From CAZTGB01 sp964612965 (GTDB lineage Bacteria; Patescibacteriota; Microgenomatia; UBA8517): DNA of 45,572 nt. A model generated the notes under the pieces. That model saw only the letters and a list, made by a program, of their open reading frames with translations, was not told the origin of the DNA and did no database searches. A program made the translations under genes and the position numbers. Where the stretch lies: NCBI GenBank assembly GCA_964612965.1, contig CAZTGB010000005.1, forward strand, positions 1-45,572. Direction: 5' to 3'. Numbering within the stretch: the first letter of the stretch is position 1; the number at the start of each line of letters is the position of its first letter. This document shows positions 7,161 to 14,492 of this stretch, piece after piece.

Positions 7161-7418
7161 TGCGGGGTAGTGTACAGTGCACGCAAGGCTAGTAAGTAAT
7201 GGGCCCTTTAATTAGTAATATTTAAAGAGAACTTGGCTGTATCGGTGGACAACCTTAATTTAAGGTCAATACCGAGGCAATCCCTCTAGGGGGCGAGTCC
7301 GTAGAGACTAAACGCCAGGCTCCTGTCTAACAGGATGAAGATATAGTCCGACACTTCAGGTAACTGAAGATTACAGATGCATAATCTTGCAGGTTGGGCG
7401 CAACTCCCAACCCCGCAA
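7161..7418 (+). tRNA. tRNA(CAU) interrupted by a group I intron (exons 7161-7190 and 7380-7418)
   Basis: The exons join into a 69-nt tRNA. Acceptor TGCGGGG (7161-7167) pairs fully with CCCCGCA (7411-7417), with discriminator A 7418. Anticodon stem CAAGG (7184-7188)/TCTTG (7385-7389) flanks loop CT+CATAA, giving anticodon CAT at 7380-7382. T-stem TTGGG/CCCAA has loop CGCAACT. The acceptor end (GCGGGG...CCCCGCAA) resembles initiator tRNA-fMet, but U1:A72 can pair, the D-stem has Y11:R24, and the anticodon stem lacks the GGG/CCC signature, so identity (initiator, Met or Ile2) is open. The D-loop lacks the usual GG and the T-loop begins CG rather than TT, both unusual. CCA is not encoded. Confidence 0.75.
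7191..7379 (+). ncRNA. Group I self-splicing intron (189 nt) in the tRNA anticodon loop
   Basis: Core elements can be assigned by eye. P1: exon GGCU (7187-7190, U at the splice site) with guide GGCC (7202-7205). P10: 3' exon CAT (7380-7382) with ATG (7199-7201), directly 5' of the guide. P3: CTTGGC (7232-7237)/GCCAGG (7314-7319). P4: TCGGT/ACCGA (7242-7246, 7271-7275). P5: ACCTT/AAGGT. P7: GACTA (7306-7310)/TAGTC (7344-7348). P8: TCCTG/CAGGA (7321-7335). P9: CTTCAG-GTAA-CTGAAG (7354-7369) with a GNRA loop. The last intron base is G 7379 (omega-G). Splicing falls between positions 33 and 34. There is no homing endonuclease ORF. Size is like the smallest known bacterial tRNA introns. Confidence 0.82.
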
Positions 7419-7422
7419 CACG

Positions 7423-7812
7423 TTAACTGTTTTTAAGAAGTTTTTTATCAAAACTGGAAACTTTATAATTTCCAGTTTTACCTTTCCAGAGTAGGTAAGC
7501 ATCGGTAAAATCGATATTTAATTTTAGACAGTCATTAATTATTTTTATCGTTTCGTTTTTTGAAATCTCCAATATTTCTATATTTTTGAATGATATTAAT
7601 TTTAGAATGTAATTTATGACTTCCAATTTACTCTTCTTGTAATAGTTAATGGTTATATTGATAAACTCGTGAATGACCAAAACGGAGATAATTCCTACTA
7701 ATTTCTTATTTTCTATCTTTATAAATATATCTTTAGCTATCTTTTGCTGTGAAGCCACATCCTCGGCAATCAGCCTTATTAGTATATTGGTGTCTATTAA
7801 TGTTTTATTCAT
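7423..7812 (-). CDS. PIN-domain ribonuclease toxin (VapC-like)
   Basis: The 129-residue protein begins MNKTLIDTNILIRLIAED, the canonical PIN motif. It has E in VLVIHEFINI, D in NIDFTDAYLLWKG and D in VSSFDKKLLK, so the full acidic set is present. It overlaps the upstream AbrB-like antitoxin gene by 8 bases on the same strand. The gene ends only four bases from the 3' end of the intron-bearing tRNA, converging with it. The region is very AT-rich. Confidence 0.9.
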   Translation of the reverse strand: MNKTLIDTNILIRLIAEDVASQQKIAKDIFIKIENKKLVGIISVLVIHEFINITINYYKKSKLEVINYILKLISFKNIEILEISKNETIKIINDCLKLNIDFTDAYLLWKGKTGNYKVSSFDKKLLKNS

Positions 7813-8077
7813 CAGAAGCTGAATTTTCGACTATTTTTTTAGCAGCTTCGTATTCAGCAATGGCCTGAATTTTTTCAAATGAAACACCTCTTTTGGATTT
7901 AGGTACAGACATGCTCCCAACAAGCTCATCGACTAGACTTGTTTTAATTGGTCGTATAGTAATAATCTCATCTTTCTCTGACACTAAAAATTTAGTCCCA
8001 CTGGTTATATCAAGCATTTGAAGCATAAATTTGGGAAGTGTAATCTGATTTTTAGTAGATAAAGTAGTTGTGTACAT
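7805..8077 (-). CDS. AbrB/MazE-like swapped-hairpin antitoxin
   Basis: A 90-residue protein starting MYTTTLSTKNQITLPKFMLQMLDITSGTKFLVSEKDEIITIRPI. The 'STKNQITLPK...L.I..GTKF.....D..I.I.P' pattern is the SpoVT/AbrB DNA-binding swapped hairpin. The remaining helical tail would mask the PIN toxin encoded immediately downstream. Expression comes from a consensus promoter that starts transcription at the ATG. A palindrome covering the start codon is a likely autorepressor site. Confidence 0.88.
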   Translation of the reverse strand: MYTTTLSTKNQITLPKFMLQMLDITSGTKFLVSEKDEIITIRPIKTSLVDELVGSMSVPKSKRGVSFEKIQAIAEYEAAKKIVENSASDE

Positions 8078-8082
8078 ACACA
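8069..8082. promoter_or_regulatory. Inverted repeat over the AbrB antitoxin start codon
   Basis: TGTGTA-CA-TACACA, arms perfectly complementary, spans the start codon (8075-8077) and ends just downstream of the -10 box. Its position over the transcription start suits an autorepressor operator; binding is inferred. Confidence 0.5.
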
Positions 8083-8083
8083 G

Positions 8084-8112
8084 ATAGTAATATACGAATT
8101 TACTCTTGTCAA
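8084..8112 (-). promoter_or_regulatory. Promoter of the AbrB/PIN operon, leaderless layout
   Basis: On the minus strand: TTGACA (8112-8107), 17-bp spacer, TACTAT (8089-8084), then six bases to the ATG at 8077. It is divergent from the T-box promoter at 8144. Confidence 0.75.
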
Positions 8113-8143
8113 GTACGCTTTACTTATATCACAATAGTAAAGT

Positions 8144-8172
8144 TTGACAAAATCAGGCTACTTTGCTATCAT
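8144..8172 (+). promoter_or_regulatory. Promoter of the T-box leader / trpS transcript
   Basis: Perfect TTGACA (8144-8149), 17-bp spacer, extended -10 TGC-TATCAT (TATCAT at 8167-8172). Expected transcription start is about 8179, leaving a leader of roughly 340 nt before the trpS start. Confidence 0.75.
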
Positions 8173-8178
8173 AACCCA

Positions 8179-8456
8179 GTTAAATAAATGCTTTGAGAGA
8201 ATCGGTTGGGATTTTCGAATAGCAGGCAAGGCTACTCCTTAAAAGAGGTGTCAAGCACAGAGGTGAAACTGTAAAAAGAATAGCAACATTTGTCGCAAGC
8301 CGCGGAGAATGTCAGAAATAAGGTTCTCTTATTACGATTTTCCTGAACTTTCGGTTCAGGATTTTTAGTTTTAGGAGAATAAAGCAAGGTGGTACCGCCT
8401 ATTAAGGCCCTTGTGAATTAACGATTTATTTCGTTGGTTTGCAAGGGCTTTTTGTT
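8179..8456 (+). ncRNA. T-box riboswitch leader with terminator, upstream of trpS fusion
   Basis: The T-box core AAGCAAGGTGGTACCGCC (8382-8399) matches the conserved antiterminator sequence, with the 7-nt bulge TGGTACC set between AAGG/CCTT and GCC/GGC helices. Upstream, AGAGA and GGTTGG near 8196-8208 fit the 5' side of Stem I. CCTGAAC-TTTCG-GTTCAGG (8342-8360) is a Stem III hairpin. A competing terminator, GCCCTTG (8407-8413)/CAAGGGC (8442-8448) followed by a T run, closes the leader. Uncharged tRNA should stabilise the antiterminator. I could not assign the specifier codon. The variable bulge base (T) predicts a tRNA with A73, whereas bacterial tRNA-Trp usually has G73, so the sensed tRNA is uncertain. 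Confidence 0.88.
8407..8456 (+). terminator. Rho-independent terminator of the T-box leader
   Basis: Stem GCCCTTG/CAAGGGC with an inner AACGA/TCGTT hairpin, followed by TTTTTGTTT. Its 5' arm overlaps the T-box antiterminator (CCTTG pairs with CAAGG at 8385-8389), the expected mutually exclusive arrangement. Confidence 0.85.
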
Positions 8457-8521
8457 TGGGAAATGAAAACAAATGATCAGTCTGGTGAATAACAAATAGA
8501 TAAAGTAGAATAAAACGAATC

Positions 8522-9976
8522 ATGCAAAACAAAAGATTATTAGAGTTAAAGAAAGACCTGGATAATTTTGGCCAGGAGTATGAAATTATTAAACATCCAC
8601 CTATTCAAACAGTGGAAGAAGGACTACGTTTTTTAAACATTGGAGCAGAAGACGGTGTTTCAACCTTAGTTTTCAAAGCAGATGGTAAATTTATTGTGGT
8701 ATTTAGAAGGGATGATCATCATCTAGATACAAATAAAATTAAGAAACATTTGAAAATTTCAAATTTAGAAATGGCAACCCCAGAAGAAATATTAGAAAAA
8801 ACTGGTGGACCAAAAGGAGCAACTCCGATGATAACCAATTTATTTTCATTAATGGATAAGACAATTTTAGAACGTAAGTTTGTGTATGGGGGAACGGGAA
8901 GTTTTGAACACGATCTCAAAATTGATCCTCGTGTTTTGCAACAAATTACACAAGCTGAGGCAGGTGATTTTGTTAAAGTAGGCAGTATACAAAGAGGAAA
9001 AAAGAGAGTTTTATCTGGAATTCGCGCAACAGGCAGGCTCCATTTAGGAAATTACCTTGGAGCAGTTAAAGGATTCCTTGAGCTTCAAGCAGACTCTGAA
9101 TATGAATGTTTATACATGGTTGCAGATCTACACACGATTACTACCCCATATAAAATTGAGGAATTGAGAAAGAACAGAAGGGAAGTTGTAATCGACTATC
9201 TTGCGGCAGGCCTCGATCCTCAGAAAAGTATTATTTTTGAACAATCTGATAGTTTTCATGCTGAATTAGCATTTTATTTATCAAGCGCGGTTTCAATTGC
9301 TAGGATGCAACACCTTCCAACTTTTAAAGATAAAGTAAAACAGTATCCAGAACATTCAACCATGGCTCTTCTTAATTACCCAATTCTAATGGCGGCAGAC
9401 ATTCTTATTTACAAAGCAGGGCTTGTCCCGGTCGGAATTGATCAAGAGCCGCACTTAGAAATTGCCCGCGAAATTGCGAGAAAAATGAATGATATGTATG
9501 GGACCAATTTTCCAGAACCTGTTCGTTTTGCAACAAAAGGAGAATATATTCCTTCACTCTCTGGAGAGGGGAAAATGAGCAAAAGTGTTGAAGGTAGTTT
9601 CATAAATTTAACCGATAGCCTAGAAACAATAAAACAAAGATTGTCTAGTGCCCCAACCGATGGGGGATGTGGAGAAAAAATTCCAACTATCGGAGGCGTT
9701 GCCAACCTACTTAAGTTTGTTGAGCTCTTCCAAGGTGAAAAAACAAGGAAAGAATATGAAAAACAGTACACATCAAATGGAATTAAGTATTCTGAACTAA
9801 AAATCGAACTTGCAGAGGCCATTTTTGATGAATTGAAACCAATCCAAGAAAAAAGAAAGTATTTTGAAGATAACCCTGAAAAAGTTGAAAAAATAATTAA
9901 AGAAGGAGCAGAAAAAGCCAGAGTTATCGCAAAAGACACAATAGAAGAGGTAAAACAAAAAATGGGATTTAAGTAA
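8522..9976 (+). CDS. trpS: Fusion of a YbaK/ProX-like editing domain to tryptophanyl-tRNA synthetase
   Basis: The 484-residue protein has two parts. Residues about 1-145 (KHPPIQTVEEGLRFLNI, STLVFKADGKFIVVF, LDTNKIKKHL, LEMATPEEILEKTGGPKGATPMI) match the YbaK/ProX/INS aminoacyl-tRNA deacylase fold. From about residue 160 a class I TrpRS begins: RATGRLHLGNYLGAV (HIGH-like HLGN at 174-177), AADILIYKAGLVPVGIDQ, and KMSKS at 351-355. Normal bacterial TrpRS is about 330 residues, so the N-terminal domain is an addition, not a mis-called start: the frame is continuous and no plausible start lies at the junction. TrpRS is not known to need editing. A T-box leader precedes it. Confidence 0.9.
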   Translation: MQNKRLLELKKDLDNFGQEYEIIKHPPIQTVEEGLRFLNIGAEDGVSTLVFKADGKFIVVFRRDDHHLDTNKIKKHLKISNLEMATPEEILEKTGGPKGATPMITNLFSLMDKTILERKFVYGGTGSFEHDLKIDPRVLQQITQAEAGDFVKVGSIQRGKKRVLSGIRATGRLHLGNYLGAVKGFLELQADSEYECLYMVADLHTITTPYKIEELRKNRREVVIDYLAAGLDPQKSIIFEQSDSFHAELAFYLSSAVSIARMQHLPTFKDKVKQYPEHSTMALLNYPILMAADILIYKAGLVPVGIDQEPHLEIAREIARKMNDMYGTNFPEPVRFATKGEYIPSLSGEGKMSKSVEGSFINLTDSLETIKQRLSSAPTDGGCGEKIPTIGGVANLLKFVELFQGEKTRKEYEKQYTSNGIKYSELKIELAEAIFDELKPIQEKRKYFEDNPEKVEKIIKEGAEKARVIAKDTIEEVKQKMGFK

Positions 9977-9978
9977 GT

Positions 9979-10362
9979 ATGGACAATATTTCTTTTAGTG
10001 ATTTTGAAAAAGTAGATATAAGAATTGGGACAGTGGTTGAAGCAGACGTTCCTTCTTGGAGCCATTGGGTTATGAGAATAAAAGTTAATTTAGGGGAAGA
10101 GTTGGGAGTTAAAACAGCTTTCTCTGGAATAATGAAGTTTTTTAAACCCGAGGATCTTATCGGAAAACAATTTCCATTTGTAGTCAATCTAGAGCCTAAA
10201 ACCATAGGCCCCGACAAAGAACTATCTGAAGTTATGATGATTATGGCGACGCCGAGGAGTCCACAAGCTTTGCTTATGGCAGTACCCAGCGAAGATGAAG
10301 ATACCCCTACAGTTTTATTCAAACTCCCCAAGAAAGTTCCTAATGGAACAAAAGTTAGATAA
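9979..10362 (+). CDS. EMAP-II-like tRNA-binding OB-fold protein (CsaA/Trbp111-like)
   Basis: The 127-residue protein starts ISFSDFEKVDIRIGTVVEADVPSWSHWVMRIKVNLGE, the signature of the tRNA-binding OB fold found in Trbp111, CsaA and the C-terminus of MetRS. The later SEVMMIMATPR segment is the usual 'S.GM.LA' strand. Stand-alone versions bind tRNA as dimers, either as a trans-acting aid for MetRS or as a chaperone. It lies two bases after trpS, so both are expected to be under T-box control. Confidence 0.85.
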   Translation: MDNISFSDFEKVDIRIGTVVEADVPSWSHWVMRIKVNLGEELGVKTAFSGIMKFFKPEDLIGKQFPFVVNLEPKTIGPDKELSEVMMIMATPRSPQALLMAVPSEDEDTPTVLFKLPKKVPNGTKVR

Positions 10363-10408
10363 AGAAATTTGAAAACAAATTCCTGTGGCATACTTCGTCT
10401 GTAAACTA

Positions 10409-10414
10409 TATAAT
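10409..10414 (+). promoter_or_regulatory. -10 box of ftsH; decides the start codon
   Basis: Perfect TATAAT. Transcription should begin near 10421, which lies downstream of a GTG at 10416 but four bases upstream of the ATG at 10425. This favours 10425 as the translation start of FtsH. The -35 is weak. Confidence 0.6.
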
Positions 10415-10424
10415 AGTGCCTCGT

Positions 10425-12287
10425 ATGGATCCTAAAGGACTATTAAACAAAAAACCGCAAAAAGGGAAGAAACAGTTTTTATTTAAAATCAAAGTTAATA
10501 TCTGGAGTATCCTTTTTCTTTTGATGGCTATATTCTTTATAGCCCCTCTAATTTTAACTGGAATTCAACTTAGTGGGAATTCAAACAAAGTTGAAATCTC
10601 CCAACTTCTTTCTGATGTTAAAGAACAAAAAGTAGATAAGGTTTTGGTTGAAAATGAAAAGCTAATAGTCACATACAAAGACGGATCAACAAAATTTTCT
10701 ACTAAAGAAGTATCTCAAAGCTTTGACGAACTTTTGAAAAATGCAAATATTGACTCCTCAGCTGTTAAATACGATGTGCTTGATCAAACCTTAACAAAAA
10801 CTTTTAGTGAGATTGCAGGAATAGTCCTTCCACTTGTACTAATGGGTGCATTCTTCTTCTTCATCTTAAGGTCTCAAAGTAAAGGTGCGCAGGATATTTT
10901 CTCCTTTGGGAGAAGTCGTGCCAGGCTTTTTGCAAAAGGAAAACAGGATGTAACTTTTAAAGATGTTGCGGGCGTAGATGAAGCCAAAAAAGAATTAGAA
11001 GAACTAGTAGATTTTCTTAAAAACCCCACAAAGTATAGAAAAATTGGAGCAAGAACTCCTAAGGGAGCTTTGTTGGTTGGTCCGAGCGGTGTCGGCAAAA
11101 CTTTATTGGCAAAAGCTGTAGCAGGAGAGGCAGGCGTTCCTTTCTTCTCAATGGCAGGTTCTGAGTTCATGGAAATGTTAGTTGGAGTTGGAGCAAGTAG
11201 GGTAAGAGATTTATTTGCACAAGCCAAAGCACAAGCCCCATCAATCATTTTTATAGATGAAATTGACGCAATTGGAAGACAAAGGGGGAAGGGTCTCATG
11301 GGAGGGCATGACGAACGTGAACAAACACTAAACCAAATCTTAGTTGAGATGGATGGGTTTACACCTAATGATTCAGTAATTATTTTAGGAGCCACAAATA
11401 GAGGAGATCTACTAGATCCCGCACTTTTAAGACCAGGAAGATTTGATAGACGAGTAGTACTTGATATGCCAGACAAAGAAGGTAGAACCGCAATTCTTAA
11501 AATTCATGCAAGAAATAAAAGCTTTGCCAAAAAAATTGATTGGGAGAAAATAGCAGATAGAACCGTAGGATTTTCAGGGGCAGATTTAGAAAACATGTTA
11601 AACGAAGCTGCAATCCATGCAGCAAGGGAAGATAAAACTGAAATAACCATGGTTGATGTTGAAGAAGCAGCTACTAAAGTAAAGTTAGGACCCGCCAAAA
11701 AGAGACTTCAAAGTGATGAGGATAAAAAAATAACCGCATACCACGAATCGGGACACGCAATTGTTACACATTTCCTTAAAAAGACTGATCCAGTTCATAG
11801 AATTTCAATAGTCGCCCGTGGAATGAGTTTGGGCCACACCCTAATTCCACCTGCAGCAGACAGAACCCATGAAACAAGAGGAAGACTTTTAGAACAAATT
11901 ACAGCAATGCTTGGGGGCCGGGCTGCAGAACAGGTTGTATTTAATGAAATGACAAGTGGAGCCAGTAACGATATCGCACAAGCTACGAAAATAGCCCATG
12001 CCATGGTCACAGAATGGGGAATGAGTGATTTGGGACCAATTAATTTAGGTGATGATATGGGAATGGGAGACTTTGGCCAAATGGAATGGTACGAAAGTGC
12101 TAAAAATTCACAAAGCTTTATGGAGAAAATAGACAACGAAGTTAAAAAGATTTTAGATAATTGCTATAAAAACGCGATTAAACTTATTAAAGACAATAGA
12201 AAAATGTTAGACAAAGTTTCAAAAGAACTTCTTGAAAAAGAAACAATAGATAAAGATGAATTTGAAAAGATTGTGGGAAAGAAGTAG
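10425..12287 (+). CDS. ftsH: FtsH, membrane-anchored ATP-dependent zinc metalloprotease
   Basis: About 620 residues in the standard FtsH order. There are two transmembrane helices (about residues 24-48 and 132-150, flanking the extracytoplasmic FtsH_ext domain), then an AAA+ module. Walker A is GPSGVGKT (canonical GPPGTGKT changed at two positions), Walker B is SIIFIDEIDAIG, and the second region of homology has RPGRFDRR. The M41 protease carries the zinc motif HESGH, and a short C-terminal coiled coil follows. It degrades misfolded membrane and regulatory proteins. I prefer ATG 10425 over the upstream GTG 10416 because the -10 box ends at 10414. It probably forms its own transcript. Confidence 0.95.
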   Translation: MDPKGLLNKKPQKGKKQFLFKIKVNIWSILFLLMAIFFIAPLILTGIQLSGNSNKVEISQLLSDVKEQKVDKVLVENEKLIVTYKDGSTKFSTKEVSQSFDELLKNANIDSSAVKYDVLDQTLTKTFSEIAGIVLPLVLMGAFFFFILRSQSKGAQDIFSFGRSRARLFAKGKQDVTFKDVAGVDEAKKELEELVDFLKNPTKYRKIGARTPKGALLVGPSGVGKTLLAKAVAGEAGVPFFSMAGSEFMEMLVGVGASRVRDLFAQAKAQAPSIIFIDEIDAIGRQRGKGLMGGHDEREQTLNQILVEMDGFTPNDSVIILGATNRGDLLDPALLRPGRFDRRVVLDMPDKEGRTAILKIHARNKSFAKKIDWEKIADRTVGFSGADLENMLNEAAIHAAREDKTEITMVDVEEAATKVKLGPAKKRLQSDEDKKITAYHESGHAIVTHFLKKTDPVHRISIVARGMSLGHTLIPPAADRTHETRGRLLEQITAMLGGRAAEQVVFNEMTSGASNDIAQATKIAHAMVTEWGMSDLGPINLGDDMGMGDFGQMEWYESAKNSQSFMEKIDNEVKKILDNCYKNAIKLIKDNRKMLDKVSKELLEKETIDKDEFEKIVGKK

Positions 12288-12289
12288 AT

Positions 12290-12295
12290 TATATT
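12290..12295 (+). promoter_or_regulatory. -10 box in front of the 58-residue gene and polA exonuclease gene
   Basis: TATATT starting within the last bases of ftsH. Expected transcription start is about 12302, two bases before ATG 12304, again a near-leaderless arrangement. The -35 is not convincing. Confidence 0.4.
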
Positions 12296-12303
12296 TAAAC
12301 AGT

Positions 12304-12480
12304 ATGGGCGAACCTCAAACAAAGGAAGAAGAAAAAGCAAAAGTAGATCCACTAATCCAGCCGGTGACTGATCGAAAAGTAACAAAAGATGGACTTGAAA
12401 TAGGAGGGCTTGACGGCCAACAAGTTGCTTGGGACTCAACTAGAAAAAAGATGATTGAGCAAGGCCAAGATGATGAATAA
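12304..12480 (+). CDS. Small acidic hypothetical protein
   Basis: A 58-residue, highly charged, Gln/Glu/Lys/Asp-rich peptide (MGEPQTKEEEKAKVDPLIQP...) with no membrane segment or known motif. I chose ATG 12304 because it lies outside ftsH and just downstream of a -10 box; an in-frame TTG/ATG further upstream would overlap ftsH. Its stop overlaps the start of the exonuclease gene (ATGATGAATAA), suggesting translational coupling. The function is not recognised. Confidence 0.55.
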   Translation: MGEPQTKEEEKAKVDPLIQPVTDRKVTKDGLEIGGLDGQQVAWDSTRKKMIEQGQDDE

Positions 12481-13366
12481 ATTAGTTTTAATTGACGGCC
12501 ATGCAATCATGTACCGGGCATTCCATGCAATGCCTCCATTAACCACAAAAAGCGGAGAACCTATTAATGCGGTATATGGTCTGGTCTCCATGCTTCTTCG
12601 AGTTATTCAAGATCTTAAACCTACCCATATTACAGTCTGTTTTGATGAAAAAGAAAAAACATTTAGACAAAAAGAACTCCCAAGTTATCAAGCGCAGCGT
12701 CCATCAATGGCGATAGAACTTGATTCACAATTTGGAAAAGCAAAAGAGTTTCTTAAAGCATGTAAAATTCCAGTTTATTCTAAAGGTGGATTTGAAGCAG
12801 ACGATGTAATTGGAACAATTGCAAAGAAATTTGACGGAGACGTGGTAATAGTAACCGGGGATCGAGATATTCTTCAGATGGTCAACGACAAAATTAGTTT
12901 ATACATGCCAATAGCAGGACTTGCTAACGCAAAATTGTTTCGTGAAACAGAAACCATTGAAAGAATGGGGGTTCCTCCCAAACTAATCCCTGATTACAAA
13001 GGACTGGTTGGGGATGCTTCTGATAATTATTTTGGAGTTCCAGGAATTGGCCCTAAAACTGCAGTCAATTTAATTCAGGAATTTGGGGGATTCAATGGAA
13101 TTTTTAAAAACTTAAATAAAATTCCAGAAAAACTTAGAGAGAAATTAGAAAAAGGAAGAGAGTCAGCAAATATCTCATACAAGTTGGCAACAATTATTAC
13201 TAATGTTCCTGTTAAAATTGATTTTGATGAGATGAAAAATTGGAAAGTTGACTCAAGTGAAGTGGTAGATTTATTTACAAATAAATTTGGTTTTAAAACC
13301 CTAACTGAAAGAGTTAAGAAAGTAGGGAAGGAACTAGATCAAGAAAAGCAAGGAGCTTTGTTTTAA
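12470..13366 (+). CDS. Stand-alone 5'-3' exonuclease (PolA N-terminal domain)
   Basis: About 298 residues starting KLVLIDGHAIMYRAFHAMPP, the FEN/PolA N-terminal motif. Acidic metal ligands are visible in VCFDEKEKTFR, GGFEADDVIGTIA and VIVTGDRDILQMV. The helix-hairpin-helix segment is YKGLVGDASDNYFGVPGIGPKTA. Bacterial PolA is normally about 900 residues; here the polymerase portion is absent and the frame ends naturally, so it is a separate flap exonuclease for Okazaki fragment processing. The start is one of two adjacent ATGs (12470 or 12473), overlapping the preceding stop. Confidence 0.9.
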   Translation: MMNKLVLIDGHAIMYRAFHAMPPLTTKSGEPINAVYGLVSMLLRVIQDLKPTHITVCFDEKEKTFRQKELPSYQAQRPSMAIELDSQFGKAKEFLKACKIPVYSKGGFEADDVIGTIAKKFDGDVVIVTGDRDILQMVNDKISLYMPIAGLANAKLFRETETIERMGVPPKLIPDYKGLVGDASDNYFGVPGIGPKTAVNLIQEFGGFNGIFKNLNKIPEKLREKLEKGRESANISYKLATIITNVPVKIDFDEMKNWKVDSSEVVDLFTNKFGFKTLTERVKKVGKELDQEKQGALF

Positions 13367-13373
13367 AAGTTAT

Positions 13374-14492
13374 ATGAAAGTCGCACTGGTTCATGATTAT
13401 ATAAAAGAGTTTGGGGGAGCTGAAAGGGTATTGAAAACGCTTTCTGAAATGTATCCAGAAGCTCCAATCTACACCGCGTTTAGGGTAAAAGGATCAACAG
13501 CGGATCTCGAATTTAGAGACAAAAAAATAATAGAAAGTTGGTTATCTCCAATTCTCAAAATCTGGAGACTTTATAGCCCACTAAGATTTTTAGCCCCACT
13601 TATTTGGAGAAGTTTTGATTTAACAAAATACGATTTAGTTATAACTTCATGTAGTTGGTATATAACCAGAGGGTTTAAAGTGGGGAGTAATACAAAAATA
13701 ATCGCATATTGTCATACTCCTCCTCGTTGGCTTTATGGATTTGAAACTTCAGTTGGTTTTACAAAGTATTGGCCAGTAAAAGTTTATGCAGCAATAGTTG
13801 GCCACTTTATGCGAATGTATGATTATGAGTCTGCTCAAGAGGTTGATTATTTTATAGCCAACTCAAATAATGTAAAAGGTAGAATTCAAAAGTTTTACAA
13901 GAGAGACTCAACGGTAGTTTACCCCTCAGTTGATGTTACTGAAATAATCGAAGCTACTAAAAATCTTAAAAAAGAAAATTACTTCCTAATAGTGTCAAGG
14001 CTTGTTGGGGCTAAAGGTCTCGAAGAAGCGGCTCAAGCTGTCAAACGTCTTAATGTAAAACTTAAGATAGTTGGAGAATCTCATGGATTTGCAGATGTTG
14101 AAAGGAAACTAAAAAAACTATCAGGAGGCAATATCGAGCTTTTGGGGAGAATATCGGATAAAAAGCTATATGAAGTTTTAGGGAAAGCAAAGGGTTTTAT
14201 TGCTCTTGCTCGTGATGAGGATTTTGGGATAACTCCCGTTGAAGCGCAAGCGGCAGAAACCCCAGTTATAGCTTTTAATGGAGGAGGATTTAAAGAATCA
14301 GTTATTGATGGGGCTACAGGAATTTTAGTCAATGACACCAATGAAAAAACATTAGAATTGGCAATTAAAAGATTTAATAATATTAAGTGGAATGGAGAAA
14401 AACTGACATCTAACGCAAAAAGATTTTCTAAAGAAAGATTCAAAAAAGAAATGTTACAATTTGTTAATGCCAAAGTTAAAGAAAAAGAGTAG
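13374..14492 (+). CDS. Glycosyltransferase family 4
   Basis: The 372-residue, GT-B type enzyme has an N-terminal acceptor half (MKVALVHDYIKEFGGAERVLKTLSEMYPEAPIYTAF) and a C-terminal nucleotide-sugar half. The C-terminal half shows the retaining GT4 E-x7-E element (FGITPVEAQAAETPVIAFNGGG). The aromatic run CHTPPRWLYGFE around residues 114-125 is common in GT4 members that act on lipid-linked or surface glycans. It lies seven bases after the exonuclease gene and is followed by two membrane protein genes with overlaps. Sugar and acceptor cannot be read. Confidence 0.88.
   Translation: MKVALVHDYIKEFGGAERVLKTLSEMYPEAPIYTAFRVKGSTADLEFRDKKIIESWLSPILKIWRLYSPLRFLAPLIWRSFDLTKYDLVITSCSWYITRGFKVGSNTKIIAYCHTPPRWLYGFETSVGFTKYWPVKVYAAIVGHFMRMYDYESAQEVDYFIANSNNVKGRIQKFYKRDSTVVYPSVDVTEIIEATKNLKKENYFLIVSRLVGAKGLEEAAQAVKRLNVKLKIVGESHGFADVERKLKKLSGGNIELLGRISDKKLYEVLGKAKGFIALARDEDFGITPVEAQAAETPVIAFNGGGFKESVIDGATGILVNDTNEKTLELAIKRFNNIKWNGEKLTSNAKRFSKERFKKEMLQFVNAKVKEKE

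Noticed and set aside
10416..10424. GTG 10416 as FtsH start
   Set aside because: It lies only two bases after the TATAAT box and before the expected transcription start; ATG 10425 fits better.
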